Below the pieces are notes generated by a model, which saw only the letters and a list, made by a program, of their open reading frames with translations, searched no databases and had not been told where the DNA came from. A stretch of 31,647 nucleotides of DNA from a virus. Made by a program: the position numbers and the translations under genes. Positions 1-8,500 of the stretch are shown here, one piece after another. The DNA lies in IMG/VR virus record IMGVR_UViG_3300022602_000289, positions 1 through 31,647 of that record; one strand, 5' to 3'. How positions within the stretch are numbered: position 1 is the stretch's first letter; each line of letters begins with the position of its first letter.

Positions 1-671
1 CAGGAACAGATCAGATTGATAACAGGGTAATACTTAAAGTACCTAGTATGTATATTTCTTCTCCGTTAACACAGGGACCAAATAAAGAATTATCTTCCAA
101 TCAAGGAATAGTATTTCCTTATACTCCTAATATAACTCTTGAAAACAGTGCGGCATATACTCCTATGTCTTTAGTTCATTCTAACTATAATTTTAATGCT
201 TATAAAAATAGTGCTGTCAGCGCAATAAATCTAACAGCAAAATTCACTGTGCAGAATGATGCTGATGCAGGGGTATACCTAAGTGTAATACATGTTTTAA
301 GAGCTTTGACAAAAATGCCATATGGCACTGATTCGAACGCTGGCAGTCCTCCTCCTATATGTAGATTATTTGCATATGGTAACTACATGTTTAATAATGT
401 TCCTGTTACAGTTACTAGTTTTAGACTCGATCTTCCAGAAGCTGTTGATTATTATTCAACATCTCCAATTAATAATAGTGCTACTCTTCCACCAGGTAAT
501 AACCCCAGTTGGGAAGTATTTGGTTATAGAGAAAATATGGTACCTGTTTCCAGTCAAATATCATTAGTATTAACTCCTCAATATTCTAGATATGAACAAG
601 GACAGTTTAATGTTACAGATTGGTTAAGTGGTAATCTAACACAAACTGGTAATGGCGCAGGATATCTATAA
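1..671 (+). CDS. Baseplate/tail-tube cap protein, gp48-like (5' truncated)
   Basis: The reading frame is open from the left edge (codons begin at base 3), so the ATG at 48 is probably internal and the true start lies upstream. The visible protein is about 222 residues and ends with TAA at 669-671. It carries a pattern I associate with the gp48-like tube-cap family of marine T4-like phages: GIVFPYTPNI, then a Tyr/Asn-rich HSNYNF stretch, VIHVLRALTKMPYG, a Pro-rich PPPICRLFAYGNYMFNNVPV segment and a C-terminal SQISLVLTPQYSR. In T4, gp48 caps the tail tube where it joins the baseplate hub and starts tube polymerisation. The stop overlaps the next start by one base (TAATG), indicating translational coupling to gp53. 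No membrane segment or signal peptide is seen. Family membership is recalled, not searched; a gp54-like or other tube-end protein is the main alternative. Confidence 0.6.
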   Translation, partial: GTDQIDNRVILKVPSMYISSPLTQGPNKELSSNQGIVFPYTPNITLENSAAYTPMSLVHSNYNFNAYKNSAVSAINLTAKFTVQNDADAGVYLSVIHVLRALTKMPYGTDSNAGSPPPICRLFAYGNYMFNNVPVTVTSFRLDLPEAVDYYSTSPINNSATLPPGNNPSWEVFGYRENMVPVSSQISLVLTPQYSRYEQGQFNVTDWLSGNLTQTGNGAGYL

Positions 672-973
672 TGAGTATAACCTATTCTAAAACCAGTCCT
701 TACTATGCAACACCTATTACTAATGGGCACCTAGACATACTTACACTTAGGACTATTCCAGCAACAACAGATGATCTTTCGTTTGTTTTAGATGCCAAAT
801 ATCAAAACCGACCAGATCTATTGGCCTATGACATTTACGGTGATTCCAATCTATGGTGGGTGTTTGCCGCAAGGAATCCTTCTGTAATAAAAGATCCTGT
901 ATACGATATGGTAGCAGGCACAATAATCTTTTTACCACAAGCATCTACAATTAAATCTAGTTTAGGAACATAA
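671..973 (+). CDS. 53: Baseplate wedge subunit gp53
   Basis: A 100-residue protein with the compact signature of gp53: NRPDLLAYDIYG at about residues 46-57 followed by LWWVFAARNP at 61-70 and a DPVYD motif near 75-79. In T4, gp53 (about 196 aa) joins neighbouring wedges around the hub. This version keeps only the conserved core and is about half the T4 length, which I believe is common in marine T4-like phages. The start overlaps the preceding stop by one base, and an AGGA precedes it in the end of the upstream gene. The next ORF begins one base after its stop. The position between a tube-cap gene and hub/spike genes fits the assignment. Confidence 0.87.
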   Translation: MSITYSKTSPYYATPITNGHLDILTLRTIPATTDDLSFVLDAKYQNRPDLLAYDIYGDSNLWWVFAARNPSVIKDPVYDMVAGTIIFLPQASTIKSSLGT

Positions 974-974
974 T

Positions 975-3032
975 ATGTCAACCAATCTAGATTTTAAGGC
1001 GATATCAGCGTCTGGCAATGTCCTTACTCGTTTTAGATCTTACAATCCTATTTTTACACTATCGGCTGTTAGGGCCTCTACGCTATCACCAGGGCCAGAC
1101 GGAGGACTTGACACTAACTTACTTGATCAAGATGTAGAAAAGTTTATGATAGCAAAATCAGGAGGCAAGGGAGATTCTTCTGTAAACGCTGATTCACTTA
1201 ATCCCGGAGAATATGATTTTTATTTTGATAATGTAGAAATACAAACACTTCCTGGATTTAATAAAAAAACAAACTATAGTAAAGCCACTAGTATTAAATT
1301 TTCATTATTTGAACCTTATAGTGTAGGAGGATTGTTTGAAGCATTGAGTAATATGTCTCAGCAAGTAGGTAGCACCGGTTTTCAAAATACAGTTTATGTA
1401 CTTAGATTACAGTTTAGTGGATATACAGATTCAGACGATACTACAATAGTAACTCCTGACAATACCACTAGATATTTTACCATGCGATTTACAGGAATAG
1501 ATGTTAAGGTAGATATATCTGGCACTACCTATGAATGTCATGCTGTACCTTCTAACGAACTGGCATTTGCTGATTCAAACAAACTGCCCACTAATATAAA
1601 TGTTGTAGGAAATACAGTAGGAGAAATGATTACTGATTTCTTTAACAAAATAAATTCAACAATAGTTCAACAATATACAAAATCATTGGGTTTAAATATT
1701 GAACAGGACGATCACAATCACGACACCTATCAATGTTTCTTTCCTTCAGTAGACGATAATGGATTTGTTGATTACACAAATCTAAACTCTAGCAATAATA
1801 AACTTTGGAGTTCAAATGTTATTCCAGATTCTGGAAAAGATATATTTGACACTGACAATATCAAACCTACAGACACATCAATAAGTCCAAACGGTACATT
1901 GGTTCAAAAAGGCACAGTATTATCTACAGTTAAATCTCAAGATCCTAGATTCAGCGGATATACTCCTCCTACATCGAGTACTCCTCCTAAACCAGGAATA
2001 CAATTCAGTCAAGGAGCAAATATACACGATTGTATATCTGCTATATTAAGAGACTGTGATTATATAAGAAATAATGTTGCTCAACTGCCAAACGGTGGGC
2101 TTGATTCTAATGGTATGTTTCAGTATTTTTATGTTCAAATACAGACAGTTCCAAATAACGCAGGTAAATTTGATTTTAAAAACGCGGTTGGTGTAAGCAC
2201 AATAACATATATTGTTTTTCCTTACAAAATGCACATCAGTAGATTGCCTTTATATCAGTCAGACCCTATTACTGCAGGAACGCTAACAAAGAGAATAAGA
2301 AGAACATACAACTATCTTTATACAGGAAAAAATACTGAAATAATAAATTTTGATTTAAAGTTTAATAATTTATATTTTCAGACCAGATCTATCAATCAAG
2401 GAAATAATTCTACCTATCGAAATACTATCGGTGCTATGATACCGTCTAGCCCTAGTACTACTGGTGCTTTAACTTATTCAGTTGATCAAAATTCTGTTAA
2501 AAAATCAGAAGGCATAGTTGCGGTACCTGTAAGGACACACTATAAGTCCTCAGAAAATATCTATTATGGACAGGGGACCGCTCCTCCCCCGGCTAATCCA
2601 GCAGGCTCTTTGGCTCAAAATGTGCATCAAGCTATATTAGAAGATGTTAATATGATACAAGTTGACCTTGAAATAGTAGGAGATCCGTTTTATCTAGTTC
2701 AGGGCGGTATAGGAAATATAATATCTAAACCTTATAAAGATAGTTCGGGAAACACATTGATAGGCATTACAGATAAGGGCGATGCAGATCATCAAAGCTC
2801 TGATATATATGTACAAGTTAATGTAAACAGTATAACAGATGTAGCACAAGCAGGAGGATCGGGAAATAATAATACCCCGTATCCTTTATTCAGCGGTATA
2901 TACAGAGTAATGTCTATGGTAAGTTCCTTCCAAGGAGGATTTTTTAAACAGAAACTAGAACTAATAAGAATTAACAGTGAACCTGTTGATGAAACTAGCT
3001 CTGTACCTACATATACTCAGCAAGGAAAATAA
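975..3032 (+). CDS. Large baseplate hub-type structural protein (gp27 position)
   Basis: A soluble 685-residue protein with no signal peptide or membrane segment. It starts at ATG 975, after an AGGA site in the end of gp53. The N-terminal third (about 70-220) is beta-rich with a YDFYFDNVEIQTLPG stretch. The C-terminal part has DLEIVGDPFYL at about 564-574 and ends with GIYRVMSMVSSFQGGFFKQ (from 641) leading into a KLELIRI strand. That last pattern is typical of tail-hub proteins, whose final strands carry a G-x-Y-R-V...F-x-x-G-x-F-x-Q signature. It sits directly before gp5, whose partner in T4 is the hub ring protein gp27 (about 391 aa), so I infer a gp27-like role with large insertions. Residues 300-345 are low-complexity Pro/Ser/Thr-rich and are likely a linker. 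Sequence identity to gp27 is not evident by eye; the role rests on C-terminal pattern and synteny. Confidence 0.6.
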   Translation: MSTNLDFKAISASGNVLTRFRSYNPIFTLSAVRASTLSPGPDGGLDTNLLDQDVEKFMIAKSGGKGDSSVNADSLNPGEYDFYFDNVEIQTLPGFNKKTNYSKATSIKFSLFEPYSVGGLFEALSNMSQQVGSTGFQNTVYVLRLQFSGYTDSDDTTIVTPDNTTRYFTMRFTGIDVKVDISGTTYECHAVPSNELAFADSNKLPTNINVVGNTVGEMITDFFNKINSTIVQQYTKSLGLNIEQDDHNHDTYQCFFPSVDDNGFVDYTNLNSSNNKLWSSNVIPDSGKDIFDTDNIKPTDTSISPNGTLVQKGTVLSTVKSQDPRFSGYTPPTSSTPPKPGIQFSQGANIHDCISAILRDCDYIRNNVAQLPNGGLDSNGMFQYFYVQIQTVPNNAGKFDFKNAVGVSTITYIVFPYKMHISRLPLYQSDPITAGTLTKRIRRTYNYLYTGKNTEIINFDLKFNNLYFQTRSINQGNNSTYRNTIGAMIPSSPSTTGALTYSVDQNSVKKSEGIVAVPVRTHYKSSENIYYGQGTAPPPANPAGSLAQNVHQAILEDVNMIQVDLEIVGDPFYLVQGGIGNIISKPYKDSSGNTLIGITDKGDADHQSSDIYVQVNVNSITDVAQAGGSGNNNTPYPLFSGIYRVMSMVSSFQGGFFKQKLELIRINSEPVDETSSVPTYTQQGK

Positions 3033-3035
3033 TAA

Positions 3036-5030
3036 ATGGCAATATTAGAAAGAACAGGCTATAGACTTAAACATCCTGGACCGTATTTGGCCATAGTTAA
3101 GAATCACCTAGATACAGGATTTAACGGTGCGTTAGAAGTATCTCTTATAAAAGGTTATACAGACGACACTGATGCTGTATTAGGTCAATACGTAAAAGTA
3201 AAACACCTCAGTCCTTTTGCGGGAAACACTTCGCAACAGTTCAACGGACCTACTAATACATTTAACGACACACAAAAAAGCTACGGGATGTGGATGGTAC
3301 CGCCCGATGTTAACAGTGTGGTCATGTGTTTTTTCATAGACGGATTTATCAGTGACGGTTATTGGTTTGGCTGTATAACAGATAAGTTTACTAATCAAAT
3401 GGTTCCGGGAATAGGATCAATCTCCTTACCTAAGACATCAGTTTCTACTTTATTATCTTCGGACCAACAGCAGTTTTTCGGTGACGATCCCGGACCGGAT
3501 CCAAAAAATCCAGATCCTCAGTATCCTTACAACTATCTGCCTGTAGCAGAGATTAATAAAAATCTCGTTACAGATTCAAATACTCCTCCATTGCCTCCGG
3601 TTCATATACCTTTTGCAACACAGCTAGCCAATCAAGGATTATTATACGATAGAGTACGAGGAGGTACTAGCAGTAGTGCTAGACGAGAAGCCCCTAGTGC
3701 TGTATTTGGTATTTCAACACCCGGCCCATTTGATACCAATACCAATTATCCTACAGGTTATCAACATAGAACTGATAGCTATGGAGGCAAAGGATTCGAG
3801 AAAAGTATTCCTACCAGTCGATTGGGCGGAAATCAATTTGTTATGGATGATGGAGACATCAACGGAGATAACGAGTTAATAAGATTGCGAACTAGAACCG
3901 GTATACAGATACTACTTCACACCACAAAAGATTTAGTTTATATTTCTAACAGTCAGGGAACTTCTTGGATAGAAATGACCAGCCAGGGCAAGTTAGATAT
4001 ATTTTGTCAGGACAGTGTCAGTATACACAGTGAAGCAGATTTTAATCTACGTGCCGATAGAAACTTTAATATAGAAGCGGGTCAAGACGTTAATATTAAG
4101 GCATTTAATAATCTTAATATAGATGTCAGTATAGATCTTAATGCGTTAATAACAGGAAATGCTAAACTAACAGGAAACGGTGGAATATTTCTTAACAGCA
4201 AAGGTAGTATATTATCTACAGCCGCTAAAGAAGTTGGAGTAACAGGTAGTATTATAAACTTTAGCGGACCTGTACAAGGAACTAGTGCTGATTGGTTAGT
4301 ACCTAATCCTGCAACTTCTGCGGCAAGTAAAACAGCAACAGCTATTCCTATAAACAATCTTCCATATAACCAAGTTGGCGCAGGGTGGGGAAATAACGCT
4401 CAATATAAAGCTGGAACATTTGATACTATTGTAAAACGCATGCCGGTTCATGAACCTTGGTCACAGCATGAAGATATTGACCCTGTAGCATTTAGTTCTG
4501 TTAATATAGATAATACACAAGGTGTAACTCCTATAACAGGAACAAGTCCTCAACCTCTAACAGTTGAACTGGCTCCAACTAATCCCGGACAATGGAGTCC
4601 TGCAAATAATGCGGCTACTAATGCTATATCATTTACTAATGGATTGGGAGACCTAGCACATTTCTTAAAAACACAACCGGAATTACAAAAAGCAGTACAA
4701 CAGGCAGCCGATACATACAAACAGGCTACTGGTCTTCCTCTAGTTTTAACTAGTTCTTACAGAAGTAAACAAGAACAACAGGCATTGTATGATAGATGGA
4801 AAGCAGCCGGTGGTGGTCCAGGAGTTCCTACAGCTGCCGGAATAACAACGCCTGTCAATCCTGCAGTTAGTACCAGTGCTCATATGCAAGGAATAGCAAT
4901 AGATACTCCTCAAGCACAATGGTTATATCAACATGGTGTACTGCCAGCGTGTGGACTTCAATGGCCATTGGGCCTCAAAGACAAAGTACATATTACATTA
5001 GTAAATGCTCCTTCACCCAATGATTCTTAA
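3036..5030 (+). CDS. 5: Baseplate spike gp5 with C-terminal M15-type peptidase domain
   Basis: A 664-residue protein that forms the membrane-puncturing spike under the hub. Three parts are visible. Residues 1-130 look like the gp5 OB-fold, with GMWMVPPDVNS from 84, GYWFGCI near 108 and MVPG near 122. A linker follows with the marine gp5 signature TSSSARRE near 212. Residues 319-390 are about nine 8-residue repeats (for example DFNLRADR, NFNIEAGQ, DVNIKAFN), expected to build the triple-stranded beta-helix needle. Residues 549-660 match a D-Ala-D-Ala carboxypeptidase / L-Ala-D-Glu peptidase fold (M15/VanY type): YRSKQEQQALY from 575, SAHMQGIAID with candidate zinc ligands H616 and D623, and DKVHITL with D649 and H652. 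T4 gp5 instead has a lysozyme between OB-fold and needle; none is seen here. AAGGA precedes the ATG. Catalysis is inferred from motifs. Confidence 0.88.
   Translation: MAILERTGYRLKHPGPYLAIVKNHLDTGFNGALEVSLIKGYTDDTDAVLGQYVKVKHLSPFAGNTSQQFNGPTNTFNDTQKSYGMWMVPPDVNSVVMCFFIDGFISDGYWFGCITDKFTNQMVPGIGSISLPKTSVSTLLSSDQQQFFGDDPGPDPKNPDPQYPYNYLPVAEINKNLVTDSNTPPLPPVHIPFATQLANQGLLYDRVRGGTSSSARREAPSAVFGISTPGPFDTNTNYPTGYQHRTDSYGGKGFEKSIPTSRLGGNQFVMDDGDINGDNELIRLRTRTGIQILLHTTKDLVYISNSQGTSWIEMTSQGKLDIFCQDSVSIHSEADFNLRADRNFNIEAGQDVNIKAFNNLNIDVSIDLNALITGNAKLTGNGGIFLNSKGSILSTAAKEVGVTGSIINFSGPVQGTSADWLVPNPATSAASKTATAIPINNLPYNQVGAGWGNNAQYKAGTFDTIVKRMPVHEPWSQHEDIDPVAFSSVNIDNTQGVTPITGTSPQPLTVELAPTNPGQWSPANNAATNAISFTNGLGDLAHFLKTQPELQKAVQQAADTYKQATGLPLVLTSSYRSKQEQQALYDRWKAAGGGPGVPTAAGITTPVNPAVSTSAHMQGIAIDTPQAQWLYQHGVLPACGLQWPLGLKDKVHITLVNAPSPNDS
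3990..4205 (+). repeat. Octapeptide repeats of the gp5 beta-helix needle
   Basis: This stretch encodes about nine consecutive 8-residue units in gp5 (residues about 319-390) with alternating aliphatic positions, such as SVSIHSEA, NFNIEAGQ and NLNIDVSI. In T4 gp5, octapeptide repeats form the intertwined trimeric beta-helix of the cell-puncturing device. The unit length matches, though the glycine pattern of T4 is weaker here. Confidence 0.75.
4680..5015 (+). other. M15/VanY-type peptidoglycan peptidase domain fused to gp5
   Basis: Domain inside the gp5 gene (residues about 549-660). The ordered motifs are a helix ending at GLPLVLTSSYRS (substrate-side SxYR motif), Q581/L584/Y585, then S-x-H616-x-x-G-x-A-x-D623, then D649-x-x-H652. 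This H...D...D/E-x-x-H order is the zinc and catalytic-acid arrangement of M15 peptidases, which cut the peptide stems of peptidoglycan. No second domain of this type occurs in the window. Confidence 0.82.
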
Positions 5031-5044
5031 CGAGTAAATAAAAT

Positions 5045-5482
5045 ATGCCATACGTAAACCTAACTATCAATCCCACCCAATACAGCGCTGGATATACTAA
5101 TCAGCAGACACAAATATACAAGGGATTTAGTACTATTAATAATACCTCTAATAGTGCGTTGTATGACTATGATTTGATCAAACAAGACATCATAAATCAG
5201 TTCAACGTCAGTAGAGGTGAGCGTGTGATGAGACCGGATTATGGAACTGTTATTTGGTCCTTGCTTTTTGAACCCTTTACGTCAGCCATAAAAGATCAAA
5301 TTATAGCCGATGTAACAAGAATAGCAAACAGCGATCCTAGGGCAAATGCTTTACAGATCGATATTATAGAACAAGAATACGGAATATTATTAGAAGTTAC
5401 ATTAGAATATTCCGGAAGCGACCAAACCGATGTGCTTAAATTATCCTTTGATAATAACATTGGGTTGGTATCAAAACAATAA
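5045..5482 (+). CDS. 25: Baseplate wedge subunit gp25 (gpW/gp25 family)
   Basis: A 145-residue protein, close to the 132 aa of T4 gp25. The core shows the family pattern: YDYDLIKQDIINQF at about 40-53, SRGERVMRPDYGT at 56-68, LLFEP at 73-77 and a DPRA motif near 97-100. gp25 is the most conserved wedge protein of contractile injection systems. It links the wedge to the sheath and probably triggers sheath contraction. The first 35 residues are an Asn/Thr/Gln-rich extension not needed for the fold. It follows gp5 after 14 nt, with only a weak GAG as a possible ribosome site, and is separated from gp6 by 51 nt. In T4 gene 25 lies in a different cluster, so its place between genes 5 and 6 is the marine-type arrangement. 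Confidence 0.92.
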   Translation: MPYVNLTINPTQYSAGYTNQQTQIYKGFSTINNTSNSALYDYDLIKQDIINQFNVSRGERVMRPDYGTVIWSLLFEPFTSAIKDQIIADVTRIANSDPRANALQIDIIEQEYGILLEVTLEYSGSDQTDVLKLSFDNNIGLVSKQ

Positions 5483-5500
5483 AATGCGTGGATAATGCCT

Positions 5501-5510
5501 TCCATAAATA
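5501..5510 (+). promoter_or_regulatory. Putative T4-type late promoter upstream of gp6
   Basis: TCCATAAATA lies in the 51-nt gap between genes 25 and 6, with its last base 24 nt before the gp6 ATG. T4 late promoters carry TATAAATA near -10, recognised by the phage sigma factor gp55. The variant here differs at the first base of that octamer. The identical 10-mer occurs in the only other sizeable late-gene gap (28476-28485). No host-type -35 box is seen. Activity is inferred. Confidence 0.6.
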
Positions 5511-5533
5511 CGTAATAACACAATCAACCAGCC

Positions 5534-8500
5534 ATGATACCATCAACAACTAACCAATATCTAACTACAGAAGATTGGAAAAAAATATATCAGAGTTATC
5601 CTAACGCTGAATTTCAAAGTTATGATTTTGAAACATTACGTAGGGTTATGATATCTTATCTTCAAGAAAACTATCCAGAAGATTTTAACGATTACATTGA
5701 CAGTAGTGAATATTTGGCATTAGTTGATCTCATAGCATTTATGGGACAAAATTTAAGTTTCCGTGTTGACCTAAACGCACGTGAAAACTTTTTAGAAACA
5801 GCACAACGTAGAGATAGTATATTAAGATTAGCAAAATTGATAGGATATAATCCCAGCAGAAATGTCCCAGCTAATGGTTTTTTAAAAATAGTCAGCGTTA
5901 GTACAAGTGACATAGTATTAGATTCAAATGGCGTAAATTTAGCCAATAGATCTATAGGATGGAATGATCCTACAAATGCTAACTGGTATGATCAATTTGT
6001 TTCGATATTAAACAGTACTATGCCTAGCGGATTTATATTTGGTCGTCCTTACGACGAGGCAACAATCAATGGCATAGATACACAACAGTACAGAATAAAC
6101 AGTAGCAATACAGATGTATCGGTGTTTTCTTTTAACAGCAATGTCAATGGAAACACAATGGCATTTGAAATAGTCAGTAGTCTATTTGCGGGACAAAACT
6201 ACGTATATGAAGAGCCCCCTGAACCAGGTACACAATTTAGTTTCTTATATAAAAATGACAATCAAGGAAACAGTTCTGCTAACACAGGATTTTTTGTACA
6301 TTTTAAACAAGGAACTCTTTCGTCTACAAACTTTTCTGTTACTAATCCTACTCCCGACGAGCTAATAAGCATCAATGCTAGCGGAACAAACCAAAGCGAT
6401 ATTTGGTTATGGCAACTGAACTTAAATGGCAACTATCAAACACTATGGACACAAGTTCCTAATCTTGTAGGTAACAATGTTATATACAACAGCATAGCCA
6501 ATCAAATTAAAACAGTCTATAGTGTATTAACTAGAGATCAAGACCAGTTTGATTTAAGTTTTGCAGATGGAAGTTTTGGTCAGTTACCGCAAGGAAACTT
6601 TAATCTATTTTATAGACAAAGTAATGGTTTAACATATACCATAAGACCGGATCAGTTATCTAACATCACTGTTAATATTCCCTATACAAATAAAAATGGT
6701 CAGTCTAACTCTCTTAAAATAGTTTTAAGTTTACAAGAAACAGTTAGTAATAGTCAGGCTACTGAATCTAATGCCAGTATACAGTTAAAAGCGCCTCAAT
6801 CATACTATGTACAAAATAGAATGATTACTGCTGAAGATTATAATATTGCTCCCTTAACAGCAGGAACAGACATTGTTAAGATACACAGTGTCAATCGTAC
6901 AGCTAGTGGTATTAGTCGCTATTTTGAATTGAGTGATGTTAGTGGAGAATATAGTAGTACAAACATTTTTGCCACTGACGGAATCATTTACAAAAAAAGA
7001 ACCGAACAGAATTTTAACTTTACCTTTGTAAATCAAAATGAAATAACAGGAGTTATAGATAATCAGCTTGGTCCTATAATTTCTAGTCCTGAAGTTTTTA
7101 ACTTTTATCTTGATTTATATCCTAGAGTTTCTGCTATTAACTTGTTTGCTGTTTGGACACAAAATACAAAATCGACAAATCAATCAACCGGGTATTTCAG
7201 TATTCTTGGAAACCCAGTAAGTGTTGGATCTTATAGTGGAACTGAACTACAATATTGTAGTCCTAATGCCTTAATAAAATTTGTGGCCCCAACTGGCAGT
7301 TATTTTACACCTAATGATTTATTAACAACAACTCCAGATGAAACTACTAAAAATTATATTTGGGCCAAAGTTATATCCATTACCGGTGATGGGTCAAATG
7401 GAGGACAAGGAGCATTATCAAATGGAAATGGTCCTATATTAATCAGTAAACAAATACCATCCGGATCTATTATTGAAGAAATTATTCCTGCTTTTGAAAG
7501 TATATTACCAATAGCTATACAAAGTGAAATGGTAGATATTATAACAGCAACAAGAAATATGGGTCTAGGATTTGACTCTACAACAAGAGAGTGGTATATT
7601 ATTGAAGATAGTAATCTTGATTTAATAAATGATTTTGGTCTTAGTTTCCAGAAAGATACTAGTAACATAGGAAAAGATAATGGATGGATTATCAGTTTAC
7701 AATGGAATGGGATTAACTATCAAGTAAGATATAGAACACTAGAATATGTATTTGAAAGTGAAAGACAAACAGCATTTTTTGTTGATAATACTGTCAAAAA
7801 TTATGACTTTGTCGCTGACACAGTTATTAAAGATCAAATATCAGTATTAGCTATTAATCAATCCATTACACCAACAACTGTTACTATTAATACTTCTACA
7901 CCCCTAACATTAATATCTACTACTACAGTGCAATCTTCTTTAGTTGGATCTTCTGCTATATACCTAAATAGAACCTGGGTAAACTCTAGTCAACTAGGAT
8001 CAGTAAAATATTATGCTGTTCATCCTGCTATTTTAGGAGGAAGTTCATTGGTTACTGGATTTAGTACTAGCGGTACAGTATATCTACAGTCGGCGATTTC
8101 AAATGTAGCAGGATTGCCTTCGGGAGATACTATTACATTTATTCCTACTACGGTTAATCTTGTAAGTACGGCGTCAATAACTCCAGCCGAAGTAAATCAA
8201 TATATCAGCTTATCGACAGACTATCAATGGGAAATAAACAGTGCGGTAGTTGAGCCAGATGGGTTTGTTGATCCTAAGAAAGTATTAATCAGCTTTTTTG
8301 ATCACGACGAAAATGGACAAATAGATGATCCTGATGCGTTTAATAATATAGTGGTGCCCTACGATGTATCTGCACAAACAGGATATCTGCATAACTTTGT
8401 TTATTTTAAATATCTTGCTGATGGAACATCATACCAGCTAGCAGATCCGAGTCTATTTACAGCATATCCTACACAAAATGATGTAGCTATGCCTTCTACT

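Noticed and set aside
48-50. ATG at 48 as the true start of the first gene
   Set aside because: The frame is open back to the window edge and the upstream codons look like the family's N-terminal beta strand, so the gene is truncated by the window.
322-567. Plus-strand 81-codon frame rich in Leu/Ile
   Set aside because: It lies out of frame inside the gp48-like gene. Its apparent hydrophobicity is a frame-shift artefact.
3400-3940. An internal lysozyme domain in gp5, as in T4
   Set aside because: The stretch between the OB-fold and the needle is Pro/Ser/Asn-rich linker plus the marine gp5 TSSSARRE region. No lysozyme catalytic pattern is visible.
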